From: Arthrobacter sp. NicSoilB4
Lineage (GTDB): Bacteria; Actinomycetota; Actinomycetes; Actinomycetales; Micrococcaceae
Assembly: GCF_019977335.1 (NCBI RefSeq)
Contig: NZ_AP024653.1
Location: 1,426,001 to 1,490,000, forward strand
Direction: 5' to 3'
DNA: 64,000 nucleotides
The position numbers were made by a program, and so were the translations under genes. Numbering within the stretch: position 1 is the first letter of the stretch; every line of letters begins with the position of its first letter. Under the pieces are notes generated by a model. That model searched no databases. It had not been told where the DNA came from and saw only the letters and a program-made list of their open reading frames with translations. Shown piece after piece: positions 35,315 to 44,173 of this stretch.

Positions 35315-36408
35315 TGGCTGAACCGCTGACTGTGGAACCTCGGACGATGGAACCGCTGACTGTGGAGCCGGCGGCTCCGGCGCGGCTCCAGGTCACGGCG
35401 TCGACCGTGGCCGCCACAACGCCGCAGGCCACCACCCGGACACAACTTCCGGCACGGCCGCTGACAGCCATTGACCGCGCCATCACCGACTACCTGCAGC
35501 ACATGGGGGTGGAACGCGGGCTCGCGGCGAACACACTCTCCGCGTACCGGCGGGACCTGGCCCGCTACGCCCGGCACCTCGACCGGACGGGCCGTCAGCG
35601 CCCGGCCGAGATCACCCGGCATGATGTCACCGGTTTCGTCCAGGCGCTCTCCGACGGGTCCGACGGCGGATCGGCCCTGGGCATCCGGTCGGCGGCCCGG
35701 ACGGTGGTGGCCGTGCGCGGACTCCACAAGTTCTGGGCACTCGAAGGCGTCACTCCCACGGACCCGGCCAGCGACGTCCACCCGCCCATGCCCGGCAAAC
35801 GGCTTCCCAAGGCCATCAGCGTCGACGAGGTCACGAGGATTCTGGAGGCGGCGGGAACAGACACTGCCACGGGGCTGCGCGACCGGGCACTGCTGGAGTT
35901 CCTCTATTCCACCGGCGCGCGCATCAGCGAGGCCGTGGGCCTCGACGTTGACGACATCTCCCTGCACACTCCCGGGGCAGCGGAGGAACCGGGCCCGGCG
36001 ATTGTCCGGTTGTTCGGCAAGGGTTCAAAGGAACGGCTGGTCCCGCTGGGTTCGTTCGGTGCCCGCGCCCTCGACGCCTACCTCGTCCGTGGCCGGCCGC
36101 TGCTCTCCGCCAAAGGCAAAGGGACCCCTGCGCTGTTCCTGAACGCGCGCGGCGGACGGATCAGCCGCCAGAGCGCCTGGACCATCCTCAAGGCAGCGGC
36201 AGAGAAGGCCGGCATCACCAAGGACGTCTCGCCGCATACGCTGCGCCACTCCTTTGCCACGCACCTGCTCGAGGGCGGGGCGGACGTCCGCGTCGTGCAG
36301 GAGCTGCTGGGCCACGCCTCCGTGACCACCACGCAGGTCTACACCCTGGTCACGGCAGACACCCTGCGGGAGATCTACGCCGCCGCGCATCCGAGGGCAC
36401 TGGGCTAA
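35314..36408 (+). CDS. xerD: Site-specific tyrosine recombinase XerD
   Basis: XerD with XerC resolves chromosome dimers at dif. The 364-aa protein has the N-terminal SAM-like domain ([20 protein letters not shown]) and catalytic residues Arg in [12 protein letters not shown], Lys in [23 protein letters not shown], and the His and nucleophile Tyr in [18 protein letters not shown] 35314 overlaps the NUDIX stop. It has about 45 extra N-terminal residues built from short repeats (PLTVEP twice). ATG 35287 inside the previous gene is an alternative. Confidence 0.94.
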   Translation: MAEPLTVEPRTMEPLTVEPAAPARLQVTASTVAATTPQATTRTQLPARPLTAIDRAITDYLQHMGVERGLAANTLSAYRRDLARYARHLDRTGRQRPAEITRHDVTGFVQALSDGSDGGSALGIRSAARTVVAVRGLHKFWALEGVTPTDPASDVHPPMPGKRLPKAISVDEVTRILEAAGTDTATGLRDRALLEFLYSTGARISEAVGLDVDDISLHTPGAAEEPGPAIVRLFGKGSKERLVPLGSFGARALDAYLVRGRPLLSAKGKGTPALFLNARGGRISRQSAWTILKAAAEKAGITKDVSPHTLRHSFATHLLEGGADVRVVQELLGHASVTTTQVYTLVTADTLREIYAAAHPRALG

Positions 36409-36483
36409 AGGCACCGCCCCGCCACGTCGACGGTCGGAGTGAACGTTACCTGTTGCCTGATCACTGGCCTATACGGGTTAAGG

Positions 36484-36876
36484 CTAGCGAGGTGCGACAA
36501 CGATCTGGACGTCGTCTTCGTAGAGGACGGTTCCCGGATCGGCGGAGTACAGCTTCTGGAATTCGACGTGGTGGCGCCGTAAGAGGTCCGTGTAGAAGTC
36601 CAGATCTTCGAGAAGGTGCTTCGCTGTGCTCTTGAACCAAGACTGAGCTCTCGGGTTGATCCGACGGTCATAAACAAATGGATCAACGGTTGCCGGGTCC
36701 CGATAGGCAGCGTCGGCTCGATCGTTTGCGCGTCGCCAGTCTGCCCAGTCTTCGGCGCTGAGTCTGCCGCTGCTGGCAAGACCGTTTGCGAGGGCGAAGA
36801 TGCCTGGATAGGTACCACGGCCGTTTGGGTGTGTTGCCTGGTACCGGATGTATTTGCCAAGTTCCTCGGCTTCCAT
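36484..36876 (-). CDS. Uncharacterised protein
   Basis: The 130-aa product begins MEAEELGKYIRYQATHPNGR and ends DPGTVLYEDDVQIVVAPR. It is rich in Trp/Arg/Asp with no membrane segment. I do not recognise a named family, although the sequence has the look of a conserved actinobacterial hypothetical. It stands alone on the minus strand, convergent with xerD and divergent from the HNH gene. A weak GAGACT box ends 6 nt before its ATG. Confidence 0.7.
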   Translation of the reverse strand: MEAEELGKYIRYQATHPNGRGTYPGIFALANGLASSGRLSAEDWADWRRANDRADAAYRDPATVDPFVYDRRINPRAQSWFKSTAKHLLEDLDFYTDLLRRHHVEFQKLYSADPGTVLYEDDVQIVVAPR

Positions 36877-37093
36877 TGTCGAAGTCTCTCATTTTCTTTC
36901 CTGGACAGCCCGTAGGCGTGCGGACTGCTACATTTCGCGCCAGCCGATGTCCCGGGCAACGCACTGCAAAGCGGCGCACCCGATCCGGCGAACGCAGTCG
37001 TATCAACTTGTGGGGTGGCCCAACGATTCGTCGGGCTCCGTATGGGCCCCATGGCTTCGCGGCGGAGGCCGACTTATTGTCGTTGCCTCATGA

Positions 37094-37099
37094 TGTGAT
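37094..37099 (+). promoter_or_regulatory. -10 box (TGTGAT) before the HNH gene
   Basis: TGTGAT ends 6 nt before GTG 37106; no ribosome-binding site is visible. Confidence 0.35.
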
Positions 37100-37105
37100 T
37101 GCACT

Positions 37106-38791
37106 GTGGAAAGCAGCGCAGCATGGAGCTTTGAATGCCGGCACGCGGCGGAAGCCGTCGCGGCGTCGGCTGTTGTGCTGGCGGCCTTGACCGGCGCCGG
37201 CAGTAACCGTTCTGAAACTGCTGACACCGAACCGATCCGACCCGCCAACCCAAGGGGCGCCGATAATTTGCATGGCGCTGATCCGTTGCGGGATCTGGCG
37301 GATGCTTGCCTGGGCGGGCTGGCCGAGGTCGCGGGACTGGAGGCGCGGACGGCGGCGTTGAAGGTGCGGCTTGCCGCGGAGTATGTGCGCGCGTCCAGGG
37401 CGTTGGTGCCGCCCGCCGCGTCCCCGCAGGAGCACACCGCCCAGGAGATGGCTGTGGTGGCCGAGGTCGCGTGTGTCCTGACGGTGAGTGAACGTTCCGC
37501 CGGTGCGCTCCTGTCCGATTCCCAGGTATTGACGGCGGCGTTGCCGCTGACCCTGGATGCTTTGCAGGCCGGGACGGTCTCCTGGCAGCACGCCCGGATC
37601 ATGGTCGATGAAACCGCCAGCCTTGACCCGGCCTCGGCGGCCGCGCTGGAGGCGCACTTCCTGGACCCCGACGCCCCCAACCCGGCGCGGGGGTGCCCGG
37701 CGGGGGAGTTGGTGCCGGGCCGGTTCCGCGCGAAGGCGCGCACGTGGCGGGAACGCCACCATCCGGTCAGCATCGAAGAACGCCACGCCAGGTGTGCCGC
37801 GGACCGGCGGGTGGAGTTCGTCCCGGACCGGGACGGCATGGCCTGGCTCAACGCCTACCTCCCGGCCGACACCGCCGCCGGGATCTGGGAACGGACCACC
37901 GCCGTGGCCCGCGCCCTGCAGGGCCCGGACGAGGCCCGGACCCTGACCCAGCTGCGCGCCGACATCGCCGCGACCCTGCTCCTCACCGGCAACGGGACCG
38001 CAAGCGCCGGCCCGGGGACTCCGGACGGGATCGCTGGCGGGTTGGCCGGCGGTGGGACCGGGATGGTTGGCCTGGTCGGGGATGTGCCGGTCCCGCGGGC
38101 TCAGGTCCTGGTGACCGTCCCGGTGATGTCCCTGCTGGGCGCCAGTGACGAACCGGCCATGCTGGACGGGTACGGGCCGATCCCGCCGTCCATGGCCCGC
38201 CGCCTGATCGCCGGCGGCGCCGACTCGTTCCACCGGGTCCTGACCGACCCCCGCGACGGCGCACCGCTGGAGATCGGCCGGACCAGCTACCGCCCGACGA
38301 AGGTCCAGCGCCAGTGGCTCCGCCTCCGTGACGGCAAATGCCCGTTCCCCGGCTGCAACAACCACTCCCTGGACAACGAAGCCGACCACCTCCTGGCCTG
38401 GGCCGACGGCGGCACCACCGGGATCGCCAACCTGGGCCAGCCCTGCCGCAAACACCACCGCCTCAAACACGGGTCCGCCTGGACACCAGCCGGCGCCACC
38501 ATGAACGACCCGCCGGGATGGGTCTCACCCTCAGGCCGGCACTACCCGAGCGAACACCAGGACTGGGAACCACCCCACTGGCCGGAGCACGTCCTGCCGA
38601 CAGACGACGGACCGGACCCAAGCATTCCCCCAGACCCAGGCGCGCTCACAGACGAAGGCCCCGAGCCGGACCTGCCCCCTGACCCTTTCCCGGACTGGCA
38701 CCAATTCATCGCCACAGACCCGGACGATCAGGCTTGGCCGGCGGCCCTCCGTGACCGCTTCCTCGAAGACCTCCTGCTGCCATGTGCCTGA
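37106..38791 (+). CDS. DUF222 / HNH endonuclease domain protein (13E12-repeat type)
   Basis: The 561-aa protein has a large DUF222 region (~60-390, with SWQHARIMVDETASLDPAS and RFRAKARTWRERHHP) and a C-terminal HNH motif, CPFPGCNNHSLDNEADHLLA continuing to a CRKHHRLKHG end, with both zinc-type cysteine pairs and the H-N-H residues. This family is abundant, often multicopy and variable in actinobacteria (REP13E12 in mycobacteria); function is unproven, and a selfish or mobile nature is suspected. The Pro/Asp-rich tail is disordered. It begins the region separating xerD from parA. Confidence 0.88.
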   Translation: MESSAAWSFECRHAAEAVAASAVVLAALTGAGSNRSETADTEPIRPANPRGADNLHGADPLRDLADACLGGLAEVAGLEARTAALKVRLAAEYVRASRALVPPAASPQEHTAQEMAVVAEVACVLTVSERSAGALLSDSQVLTAALPLTLDALQAGTVSWQHARIMVDETASLDPASAAALEAHFLDPDAPNPARGCPAGELVPGRFRAKARTWRERHHPVSIEERHARCAADRRVEFVPDRDGMAWLNAYLPADTAAGIWERTTAVARALQGPDEARTLTQLRADIAATLLLTGNGTASAGPGTPDGIAGGLAGGGTGMVGLVGDVPVPRAQVLVTVPVMSLLGASDEPAMLDGYGPIPPSMARRLIAGGADSFHRVLTDPRDGAPLEIGRTSYRPTKVQRQWLRLRDGKCPFPGCNNHSLDNEADHLLAWADGGTTGIANLGQPCRKHHRLKHGSAWTPAGATMNDPPGWVSPSGRHYPSEHQDWEPPHWPEHVLPTDDGPDPSIPPDPGALTDEGPEPDLPPDPFPDWHQFIATDPDDQAWPAALRDRFLEDLLLPCA

Positions 38792-38993
38792 TCGACAACT
38801 TGGAACAAGATCAACTCCGGCATCGGGCCCACGCGCAGCCAGGATATTCCCCAGCACACAGCGGGACCTGTCCATAAATGATGGAGTTAGTTGCGCTGTC
38901 ACTGCATAGCAATTCCAAAGAACCTCTTTGGACTCCGCTTCCGATTTTCGAGTTCGGATTCTTAATTTGCCCGTGCAGGAGAGAATGTCCCGT

Positions 38994-39446
38994 ATGAGCA
39001 AAGACCCGTGGGCATGCCCGGAACCCGCAGCGGCTCCGGCCGGCTGGATCCTCGCCACAGAAAACGGCTGGGGCGCCCTGGCCGTCTGGGCGGCAGGGGC
39101 AGGCAATTTTGTCCGCGTCCTCATCGCTGACCGCGAGCGTCATGGCATCGTCGTCGACCGGCGGGCGGACGGCAGCGAACGGCGTGAGCTCTTCGTGCTG
39201 ACCAAGGCCGACCTGACGTCGATTGACGACGATATCGACACCTACCTCGCGGATGCCGGACTGCCTCCCCGGCCCCGGGGCTATGACTGGTTCATCCGTC
39301 GCCCCGCGCACATCCCCGTTGGGGAGGATGCTTTCTGGGGCGCCCTGTGGGCCGCTGCCATCGCAGAGCTGCCCGGTGAGACGGTACACCCGTTGACGGT
39401 GAAGGGCCCCGTCCGAGAGGCAATGGCCCGAATGTATGCCTGCTGA
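38994..39446 (+). CDS. Uncharacterised protein
   Basis: The 150-aa protein begins MSKDPWACPEPAAAPAGWIL if started at ATG 38994, which has GGAGAG about 10 nt upstream; ATG 38985 is too close to that site. It is Trp-rich and mixed alpha/beta in appearance, without membrane segments. The 202 bp upstream are noticeably AT-rich. No family is recognised. It converges with the acetyltransferase gene. Confidence 0.65.
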   Translation: MSKDPWACPEPAAAPAGWILATENGWGALAVWAAGAGNFVRVLIADRERHGIVVDRRADGSERRELFVLTKADLTSIDDDIDTYLADAGLPPRPRGYDWFIRRPAHIPVGEDAFWGALWAAAIAELPGETVHPLTVKGPVREAMARMYAC

Positions 39447-39468
39447 GCATCCCCAGTCCGGGGGTTCC

Positions 39469-39963
39469 CTATCTCACCATGCGCGCGTCGACAATCCTGG
39501 CAGCCCCGGGGTCGGTCTGCTCCGCACCATCGAATTCGAACCCGTTGCGGCGATAGAACGCCACCGCCCGTGGATTTTCTTTGGCGACCCACAGCATGGC
39601 CGGGCCATCACCCGCCGTTGCATCCAGTAACGCCTGTCCCGCCCCGGTGCCATAGTGCGCTGCCGCGACATAAAGGCTGAACAACTGACGTTCGCGCGGG
39701 ACTGGCTGGCCTTCCGGGTTGAAGCTGGGGCCGGCGACGGCGAAGCCGATAATCCGCCCGTTGCTCTCCGCGATTCGAATGCACCATTGCTTGCGTGGAT
39801 TCCCGAGGACGCGATTCCACATCTGGTGCCGGCCCTGGACATGCTCCTCGGTAAAGAATTCTTCAGGGAGCAGCTGGGAGTATGCCTCCCGCCAGGTGGC
39901 CACGTGCAGTTCAGCGATGAGTGGTGCGTCGGGGAGTTCAGGCTCACGCAGCGTGAATGGCAT
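39469..39963 (-). CDS. GNAT-family N-acetyltransferase
   Basis: From ATG 39963 the 164-aa protein starts MPFTLREPELPDAPLIAELH. It has the acetyl-CoA-binding motif A, LYVAAAHYGTGAGQALLDAT (variant of Q/R-x-x-G-x-G/A), and motif B LWVAKENPRAVAFYRRNGFEFDGAEQ. It should acetylate a small molecule or protein amine; the substrate is unknown. Frames extending to 40125 would run into the sigma-factor leader and are unlikely. Confidence 0.88.
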   Translation of the reverse strand: MPFTLREPELPDAPLIAELHVATWREAYSQLLPEEFFTEEHVQGRHQMWNRVLGNPRKQWCIRIAESNGRIIGFAVAGPSFNPEGQPVPRERQLFSLYVAAAHYGTGAGQALLDATAGDGPAMLWVAKENPRAVAFYRRNGFEFDGAEQTDPGAARIVDARMVR

Positions 39964-39969
39964 GACCAC

Positions 39970-39975
39970 ATCCTG
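39970..39975 (-). promoter_or_regulatory. -10 box or ribosome site (CAGGAT) for the acetyltransferase
   Basis: On the minus strand CAGGAT ends 6 nt before ATG 39963, the same spacing as other leaderless genes here; AGGA could instead bind the ribosome. Confidence 0.35.
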
Positions 39976-40004
39976 CCAGAATCCCCGCTTCTGTGATTTT
40001 CTTG

Positions 40005-40039
40005 GTGTCCCATGTAAGAAAGAACCCTTCACGGGACAC
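40005..40039. promoter_or_regulatory. Inverted repeat upstream of the ECF sigma gene
   Basis: GTGTCCC (40005-40011) and GGGACAC (40033-40039) are perfect inverted arms 21 bp apart, 46 bp before the sigma factor start. They may mark an operator or promoter element. Confidence 0.4.
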
Positions 40040-40084
40040 TTAGTCATCAGGAAGAAGTCATCCGATGTCCGGGGGGAAAAGACC

Positions 40085-40588
40085 ATGCTGGCCGCCAAAG
40101 AGCAAGCGTTCATTGACCTGCACACCCAGCATTCCGCGCGGGTCTACGGCTACATTGCCTGCCGCATCAATGATCGCCACCGCGCCGAGGAATTGGCGGC
40201 GGACGTCTTCAGAATTGCCTGGCAGAAGCAACTGGCGGAACCGCCCGGCATCGGCTGGCTGCTGGCTACCGCCCGGAACGTGCTCGGCAATGAGTACAAG
40301 GGCCGGCGCCGTCGCCAGGAACTTGTCGAACGGCTCAAAGAGGAGGCCCTCAGCCAGGTCCCGGGGCCAAATAATGAGCAACGGGCGGCCGTGGCGGATG
40401 TGCTGGTGCGGCTCAGGGAGGGCGACCGCGAGGTTCTTATGCTCAGCTACTGGGACGGGCTGACCGCCGCTGAAATGGCCCAGACGCTGGGATGTTCTCC
40501 GTCAGCTGCTGCGGTCCGCCTGCACCGGGCCCGCCGGGCGTTCGCGAAAGCTGCCCCCGCCCACCTCATGACCGAACGGAAGGACTAG
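40085..40588 (+). CDS. ECF-type RNA polymerase sigma factor
   Basis: The 167-aa protein starts at ATG 40085 after a purine-rich GGGGGGAAAA. Sigma region 2 covers ARVYGYIACRINDRHRAEEL with the -10 recognition helix DVFRIAWQK, and region 4 has LREGDREVLMLSYWDGLTAA and a helix-turn-helix ending AAAVRLHRARRAF. It is a group IV (extracytoplasmic function) sigma factor. The next gene begins 2 nt later and encodes a membrane protein suited to regulate it. Confidence 0.9.
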   Translation: MLAAKEQAFIDLHTQHSARVYGYIACRINDRHRAEELAADVFRIAWQKQLAEPPGIGWLLATARNVLGNEYKGRRRRQELVERLKEEALSQVPGPNNEQRAAVADVLVRLREGDREVLMLSYWDGLTAAEMAQTLGCSPSAAAVRLHRARRAFAKAAPAHLMTERKD

Positions 40589-40590
40589 CC

Positions 40591-41316
40591 ATGGACCGCA
40601 TCGAACAGCTCATGAAGGATGCCAAGCCGCGGGTCGGAGTGCCGGGCTCAGCACCAGGCAGCCGCGCCGCCCGCTCGATCGTTTATTCCACGGACCCGAA
40701 CGTTGTCCGCCTGGCAGGGCGCACCCCGGCGCGGCGCACTGCAGCGCGGACTGCTGTCGCAACCGCACTTGCCGCTGCTGCTGTTGTTGGCGCGGTGGTT
40801 CTCGGCGGGAACCTGATGCCGCAACCGGCGCCGGGCCCTGCGCAGACCGGCAGCCCGACTCCGGCGTCCCCCAGCCCCTCCGCTGCAGCTCCCACGGCGA
40901 CACCAACTCAAACGAGTGCCCTAAGCACCGGCGGCGTCGCGTGCACCCCGGCCAACATCGATCAGCTGCGCAACGACCAGCAGCGGACGATCACACCAAT
41001 TCCCCCCGCCGAACAGGGCTACTACACGGTGCTGGGCTGCGCCGACGGTTGGCTCGCCTACTCCATCTCCGATGACGGGGCCAGGACGCTCCGGCTCGAC
41101 GGCGGCAACGCCTGGTTCCGTCTTGCCAGGCTCGAGGACGGCCGTTTCCTCTGGGATGTCCGGCAGGAGTGGGCCACCGTCTTCAACTGGGAATTCCAGG
41201 CGACGAACAATCAGGGGCTCACGCCGCAGCAGGCCATGGACAAGGAATTCGCAACCAAAGGCATCCCGGTCGAACTCAGGCCGCGGCTGGTGGGCGAAGG
41301 CCCGGCAGCCGGATAG
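40591..41316 (+). CDS. Membrane-anchored protein, probable partner (anti-sigma-like) of the ECF sigma factor
   Basis: The 241-aa protein has a cytoplasmic N-terminus (~1-50), one transmembrane helix (~52-73, AVATALAAAAVVGAVVLGG), a Pro/Ser/Thr linker (~77-112) and an outside domain with two cysteines (GVACTPANID and VLGCADGWLAY). It begins 2 nt after the sigma gene. Position and topology fit an anti-sigma factor, but the zinc-binding HxxxCxxC motif of classical ZAS anti-sigma proteins is absent, so the role is inference. Confidence 0.7.
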   Translation: MDRIEQLMKDAKPRVGVPGSAPGSRAARSIVYSTDPNVVRLAGRTPARRTAARTAVATALAAAAVVGAVVLGGNLMPQPAPGPAQTGSPTPASPSPSAAAPTATPTQTSALSTGGVACTPANIDQLRNDQQRTITPIPPAEQGYYTVLGCADGWLAYSISDDGARTLRLDGGNAWFRLARLEDGRFLWDVRQEWATVFNWEFQATNNQGLTPQQAMDKEFATKGIPVELRPRLVGEGPAAG

Positions 41317-41351
41317 CCGGAGTGCCCTGCGGCAGTTATAGGGTGGAGCAC

Positions 41352-41840
41352 ATGAAATCCACGCCGGTCACTCTTTGCTTTCTCCTCCGTGACGCGGAGA
41401 CCGGCACCGAAGTGCTGCTGGGCCTGAAGCGGACCGGCTTCGGCACGGGCAAGATCGTGGGCCTGGGCGGCCACGTCGAGGCGGGGGAGAGCGCCGCCGA
41501 AGCCGTGGTCCGGGAAGTCTGGGAAGAGGCCGGAGTCGTCGTCCGCCAGGAGGACCTGGCCCATGCCGGCGTCGTGGAGTTCATCTTCCCCTCCCGGACG
41601 GACTGGAACATGTCGTGCAGGCTGTTCACCGCCAGATGCTGGGAGGGTGAACCGGCGGAAAGCCCGGAAATCACGCCCGAATGGTTCGCCGTCAACGCGC
41701 TTCCGCTGCACCGCATGTGGCAGGATGCCGAGCACTGGCTGCCTCCCGCCCTGGCAGGTGAAAGGATCGACGTCGTTGTGGTCCTCAACGAGGACAACGA
41801 AACGGTCGCGTCGGTCCGGTACCCCTCCGCACCACGGTGA
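41352..41840 (+). CDS. NUDIX hydrolase, MutT/8-oxo-dGTPase-like
   Basis: From ATG 41352 (MKSTPVTLCFLLRDAETGTE) the 162-aa protein has a perfect Nudix box, GGHVEAGESAAEAVVREVWE then EAGV. Features such as LGLKRTGFGTGKIVGLGGHV and the late FTARCWEGEPAESPEITPEW resemble the MTH1-type 8-oxo-dGTP/2-hydroxy-dATP diphosphatases. A TAGGGT box (41339-41344) ends 7 nt before the ATG, with GGTGGAG also present. It would sanitise oxidised nucleotides. Confidence 0.88.
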   Translation: MKSTPVTLCFLLRDAETGTEVLLGLKRTGFGTGKIVGLGGHVEAGESAAEAVVREVWEEAGVVVRQEDLAHAGVVEFIFPSRTDWNMSCRLFTARCWEGEPAESPEITPEWFAVNALPLHRMWQDAEHWLPPALAGERIDVVVVLNEDNETVASVRYPSAPR

Positions 41841-41998
41841 GCCAGGCTTCCACGGCGAAACATTCCGCGACTCGAAATCGTGTTGCGCTGAATGCGTCAG
41901 CCCGGGCAGTAGCCTGAGGTTCGAACTTCGCGCCGCAGCGGTCCACGCATTCCTGTGGCTTAGCTGGACACGGCACACGGACGATATGGGGACACGGC

Positions 41999-42892
41999 AT
42001 GGGCTCAAGCGATCACGGCATCCCGGACGGGGACTTTTACGACGAAGGGCCGGCGAACGACGCGGCACCCCGCCGGCGCTGGCCCTGGGCGGCAGCCGTC
42101 GTTGCCCTCGCCGTGGCGGCTGTCGCCGGGGGCGTTGCCGTGGCCGGCAACATGGGGTCCGCGGACCCGGCCAGCTCGACGGCGGGCGTTGTGGCACCGA
42201 CAGCGACCGGGGCGATGACGTCGACGCCGTCGGCCACCGTTGCGACGTCTGTAGCAGTGCAACCGTCGGCGACTGCGGCGCGCGCCACGTCCGACGCGGC
42301 AACACCGCCACCTGTCCCCGGCGCCTGGCAGACGTACACCAGTGCCGATGGGAAGGTCAGCTTCGACTACCCGGGTTCATGGAGTGTTTCCACGCCCGCT
42401 GGGGCCGCCGGTTCCGGGGATGTTGACGTGGACGTTTCCGATGAGGCCGCTGTGGTGGTGGCGTCCCTGCACCTGGGGCCGGCAGGCGGACTCGGCGGCG
42501 CCTGCCAGGGCGCGGTTCCCTACACGGTGCTGGATTGGGTCGAAGTCGATCTGCCATACCAGCCTTCAAAGGGGTCTGTGACACCGAGGTTTGCCTTCCG
42601 GGCACTCCAGGAAACGGACCGTGTTACGGCGTCCTACGGACTGACGAGCATGCCGGCAGGGCAGGGCGGCACCACCTGCATGTTCTACAACGTGGTGGAC
42701 GGCTCCGCCGGGACACCCACCTACACCTTCGCCGATGCCTTCCAGGTCCGTGCCGGGGACTTCGAGCAAGTCCCAAACCGCAAGGGTGCCAAGAAATTTC
42801 CCTCGATGGACGCAGCCCGGGCCTACATGCAGACCCCCGAGTACGTGAACGCCAAGCGCATGATCAGCTCGCTGAAGGTCAGCGCGGGCTGA
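41999..42892 (+). CDS. Membrane-anchored extracytoplasmic protein of unknown function
   Basis: The 297-aa protein has a short acidic cytoplasmic tail, an Arg-Arg-Arg-Trp stop and one transmembrane helix (~29-50, WAAAVVALAVAAVAGGVAVAG), a Thr/Ala/Ser/Pro linker (~53-106) and a globular domain starting near WQTYTSADGKVSFDYPGSWS. It shares this layout, though not obvious sequence, with the ECF partner protein upstream. No lipobox cysteine is present. The 158 bp upstream hold no gene. Confidence 0.75.
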   Translation: MGSSDHGIPDGDFYDEGPANDAAPRRRWPWAAAVVALAVAAVAGGVAVAGNMGSADPASSTAGVVAPTATGAMTSTPSATVATSVAVQPSATAARATSDAATPPPVPGAWQTYTSADGKVSFDYPGSWSVSTPAGAAGSGDVDVDVSDEAAVVVASLHLGPAGGLGGACQGAVPYTVLDWVEVDLPYQPSKGSVTPRFAFRALQETDRVTASYGLTSMPAGQGGTTCMFYNVVDGSAGTPTYTFADAFQVRAGDFEQVPNRKGAKKFPSMDAARAYMQTPEYVNAKRMISSLKVSAG

Positions 42893-42900
42893 CAACAAAC

Positions 42901-42950
42901 AAACGACGGCGGGCCGGTCACCTTCCAAGGTGACAGGCCCGCCGTCGTTT
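42901..42950. terminator. Bidirectional terminator between convergent genes
   Basis: AAACGACGGCGGGCC (42901-42915) pairs perfectly with 42936-42950, and an inner GTCACCTT/AAGGTGAC stem continues the hairpin with one mismatch. The ends read A-rich/T-rich in both directions. It lies between the membrane protein gene and prpC. Confidence 0.93.
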
Positions 42951-42968
42951 GTGCTGCGGGAACCGGGG

Positions 42969-44108
42969 CTACGGCAGGTGCCGTTCCTCGACGCCGTTGT
43001 ATTCGCTCAGCGGGCGGATCAGGGAGTTCGAGTCCAACTGCTCCATGATGTGCGCGGTCCAGCCGGTGATGCGGCTGGCGACGAACAGGGGAGTGAAGGT
43101 CTGGGTGTCGAAGCCCATCAGGTGGTACGTGGGCCCGGCCGGGTAGTCGAGGTTCGGCTTGATGGCCTTGGCCTCGTCCATCGCCGTTTCCAGGCCGTTG
43201 TACAGCCCCAGCAGCTCCGGCCGGCCGTAGTGCGCGATCATTTTGTCCAGGGCGGCCTTCATGGTGGGCACGCGGGAGTCGCCGTGCTTGTAGACGCGGT
43301 GTCCGAAGCCCATGACCTTCTTCTTGTGCGCCAGGGCGTCCTCCATCCACGCCTTCGCGCGGGTGTGGGCCTCCTCCAGCGACTCCTCCGGCCGGATGCC
43401 GATCTCGTCGAAGGTGTGCATGACGGCCTCGTTCGCGCCGCCGTGCAGCGGACCCTTGAGCGCCCCGATCGCCCCGGTCACAGCCGAATGCAGGTCCGAG
43501 AGCGTCGACGTGATCACGCGGGCCGTGAAGGTGGAGGCGTTGAAGGAGTGCTCGGCGTACAGGATCATCGAGACGTTGAAGGCCTCAACGACTTCCTGGA
43601 CGGGCTCCTCGCCGAAGGCCATCCAAAGGAAGTTCGCCGAGTAACCCAGGTCATCGCGGGGCGCCACGACATCCTGGCCGTGCCTGCGCCGCTGGTCGTA
43701 GGCCACGATCGCCGGCATCGCCGCGAACAGGTCCACAGCCTTGGCCATGTTGGCCTCCCGCGAGGAGTCCTCCGCGAGCGGGTGCCGGGCGCCCATGACG
43801 GAGGCCGCCGTGCGGCAAACGTCCATCGGGTGCGACGTGGTGGGCAAGGCGTCCACCACCTGCTTCACCACCGGATCGATCGGACGCCCGGCGCGTTCCC
43901 GCGCCGTGAACTCCGCCAGCTGCTCCGGGGTGGGCAGCTCGCCGTTCCACAGCAGGTAGGCGACTTCCTCGAAGCTGCAGTTGGCGGCCAGCTCCTGCAC
44001 GGGGTATCCGCGGTAAAGCAGCGAATTGGTGTCCGGGTTCACCTTGGAGACCGCGGTGTAATCCACCACGACGCCGGCGAGGCCCTTTTTGATCTCTTGT
44101 TCAGCCAT
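42969..44108 (-). CDS. prpC: 2-methylcitrate synthase
   Basis: PrpC condenses propionyl-CoA with oxaloacetate. The 379-aa citrate-synthase-fold protein has KGPLHGGANEAVMHTFDEIG (catalytic His), MGFGHRVYKHGDSR (second His) and SRITGWTAHIMEQ with the C-terminal Arg/Asp region. Its place after prpD and prpB identifies it as methylcitrate rather than citrate synthase. AAAGGAG precedes the ATG. It is last in the gntR-prpD-prpB-prpC operon. Confidence 0.95.
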   Translation of the reverse strand: MAEQEIKKGLAGVVVDYTAVSKVNPDTNSLLYRGYPVQELAANCSFEEVAYLLWNGELPTPEQLAEFTARERAGRPIDPVVKQVVDALPTTSHPMDVCRTAASVMGARHPLAEDSSREANMAKAVDLFAAMPAIVAYDQRRRHGQDVVAPRDDLGYSANFLWMAFGEEPVQEVVEAFNVSMILYAEHSFNASTFTARVITSTLSDLHSAVTGAIGALKGPLHGGANEAVMHTFDEIGIRPEESLEEAHTRAKAWMEDALAHKKKVMGFGHRVYKHGDSRVPTMKAALDKMIAHYGRPELLGLYNGLETAMDEAKAIKPNLDYPAGPTYHLMGFDTQTFTPLFVASRITGWTAHIMEQLDSNSLIRPLSEYNGVEERHLP

Positions 44109-44173
44109 GCTGAAACTCCTTTGTTCCTGTCGCCTGTGTTGGACCGGCCGGAGCCGGAAGCCCGATGCGGGGT

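Noticed and set aside
39474..40013. Alternative minus-strand frame over the acetyltransferase
   Set aside because: The acetyltransferase frame has clear acetyl-CoA motifs, while this frame gives Ser/Arg-rich sequence without domain character.
41918..41926. GGTTCGAAC resembling a tRNA T-loop
   Set aside because: The flanking bases do not form a T-stem, and no acceptor or anticodon arms can be drawn.
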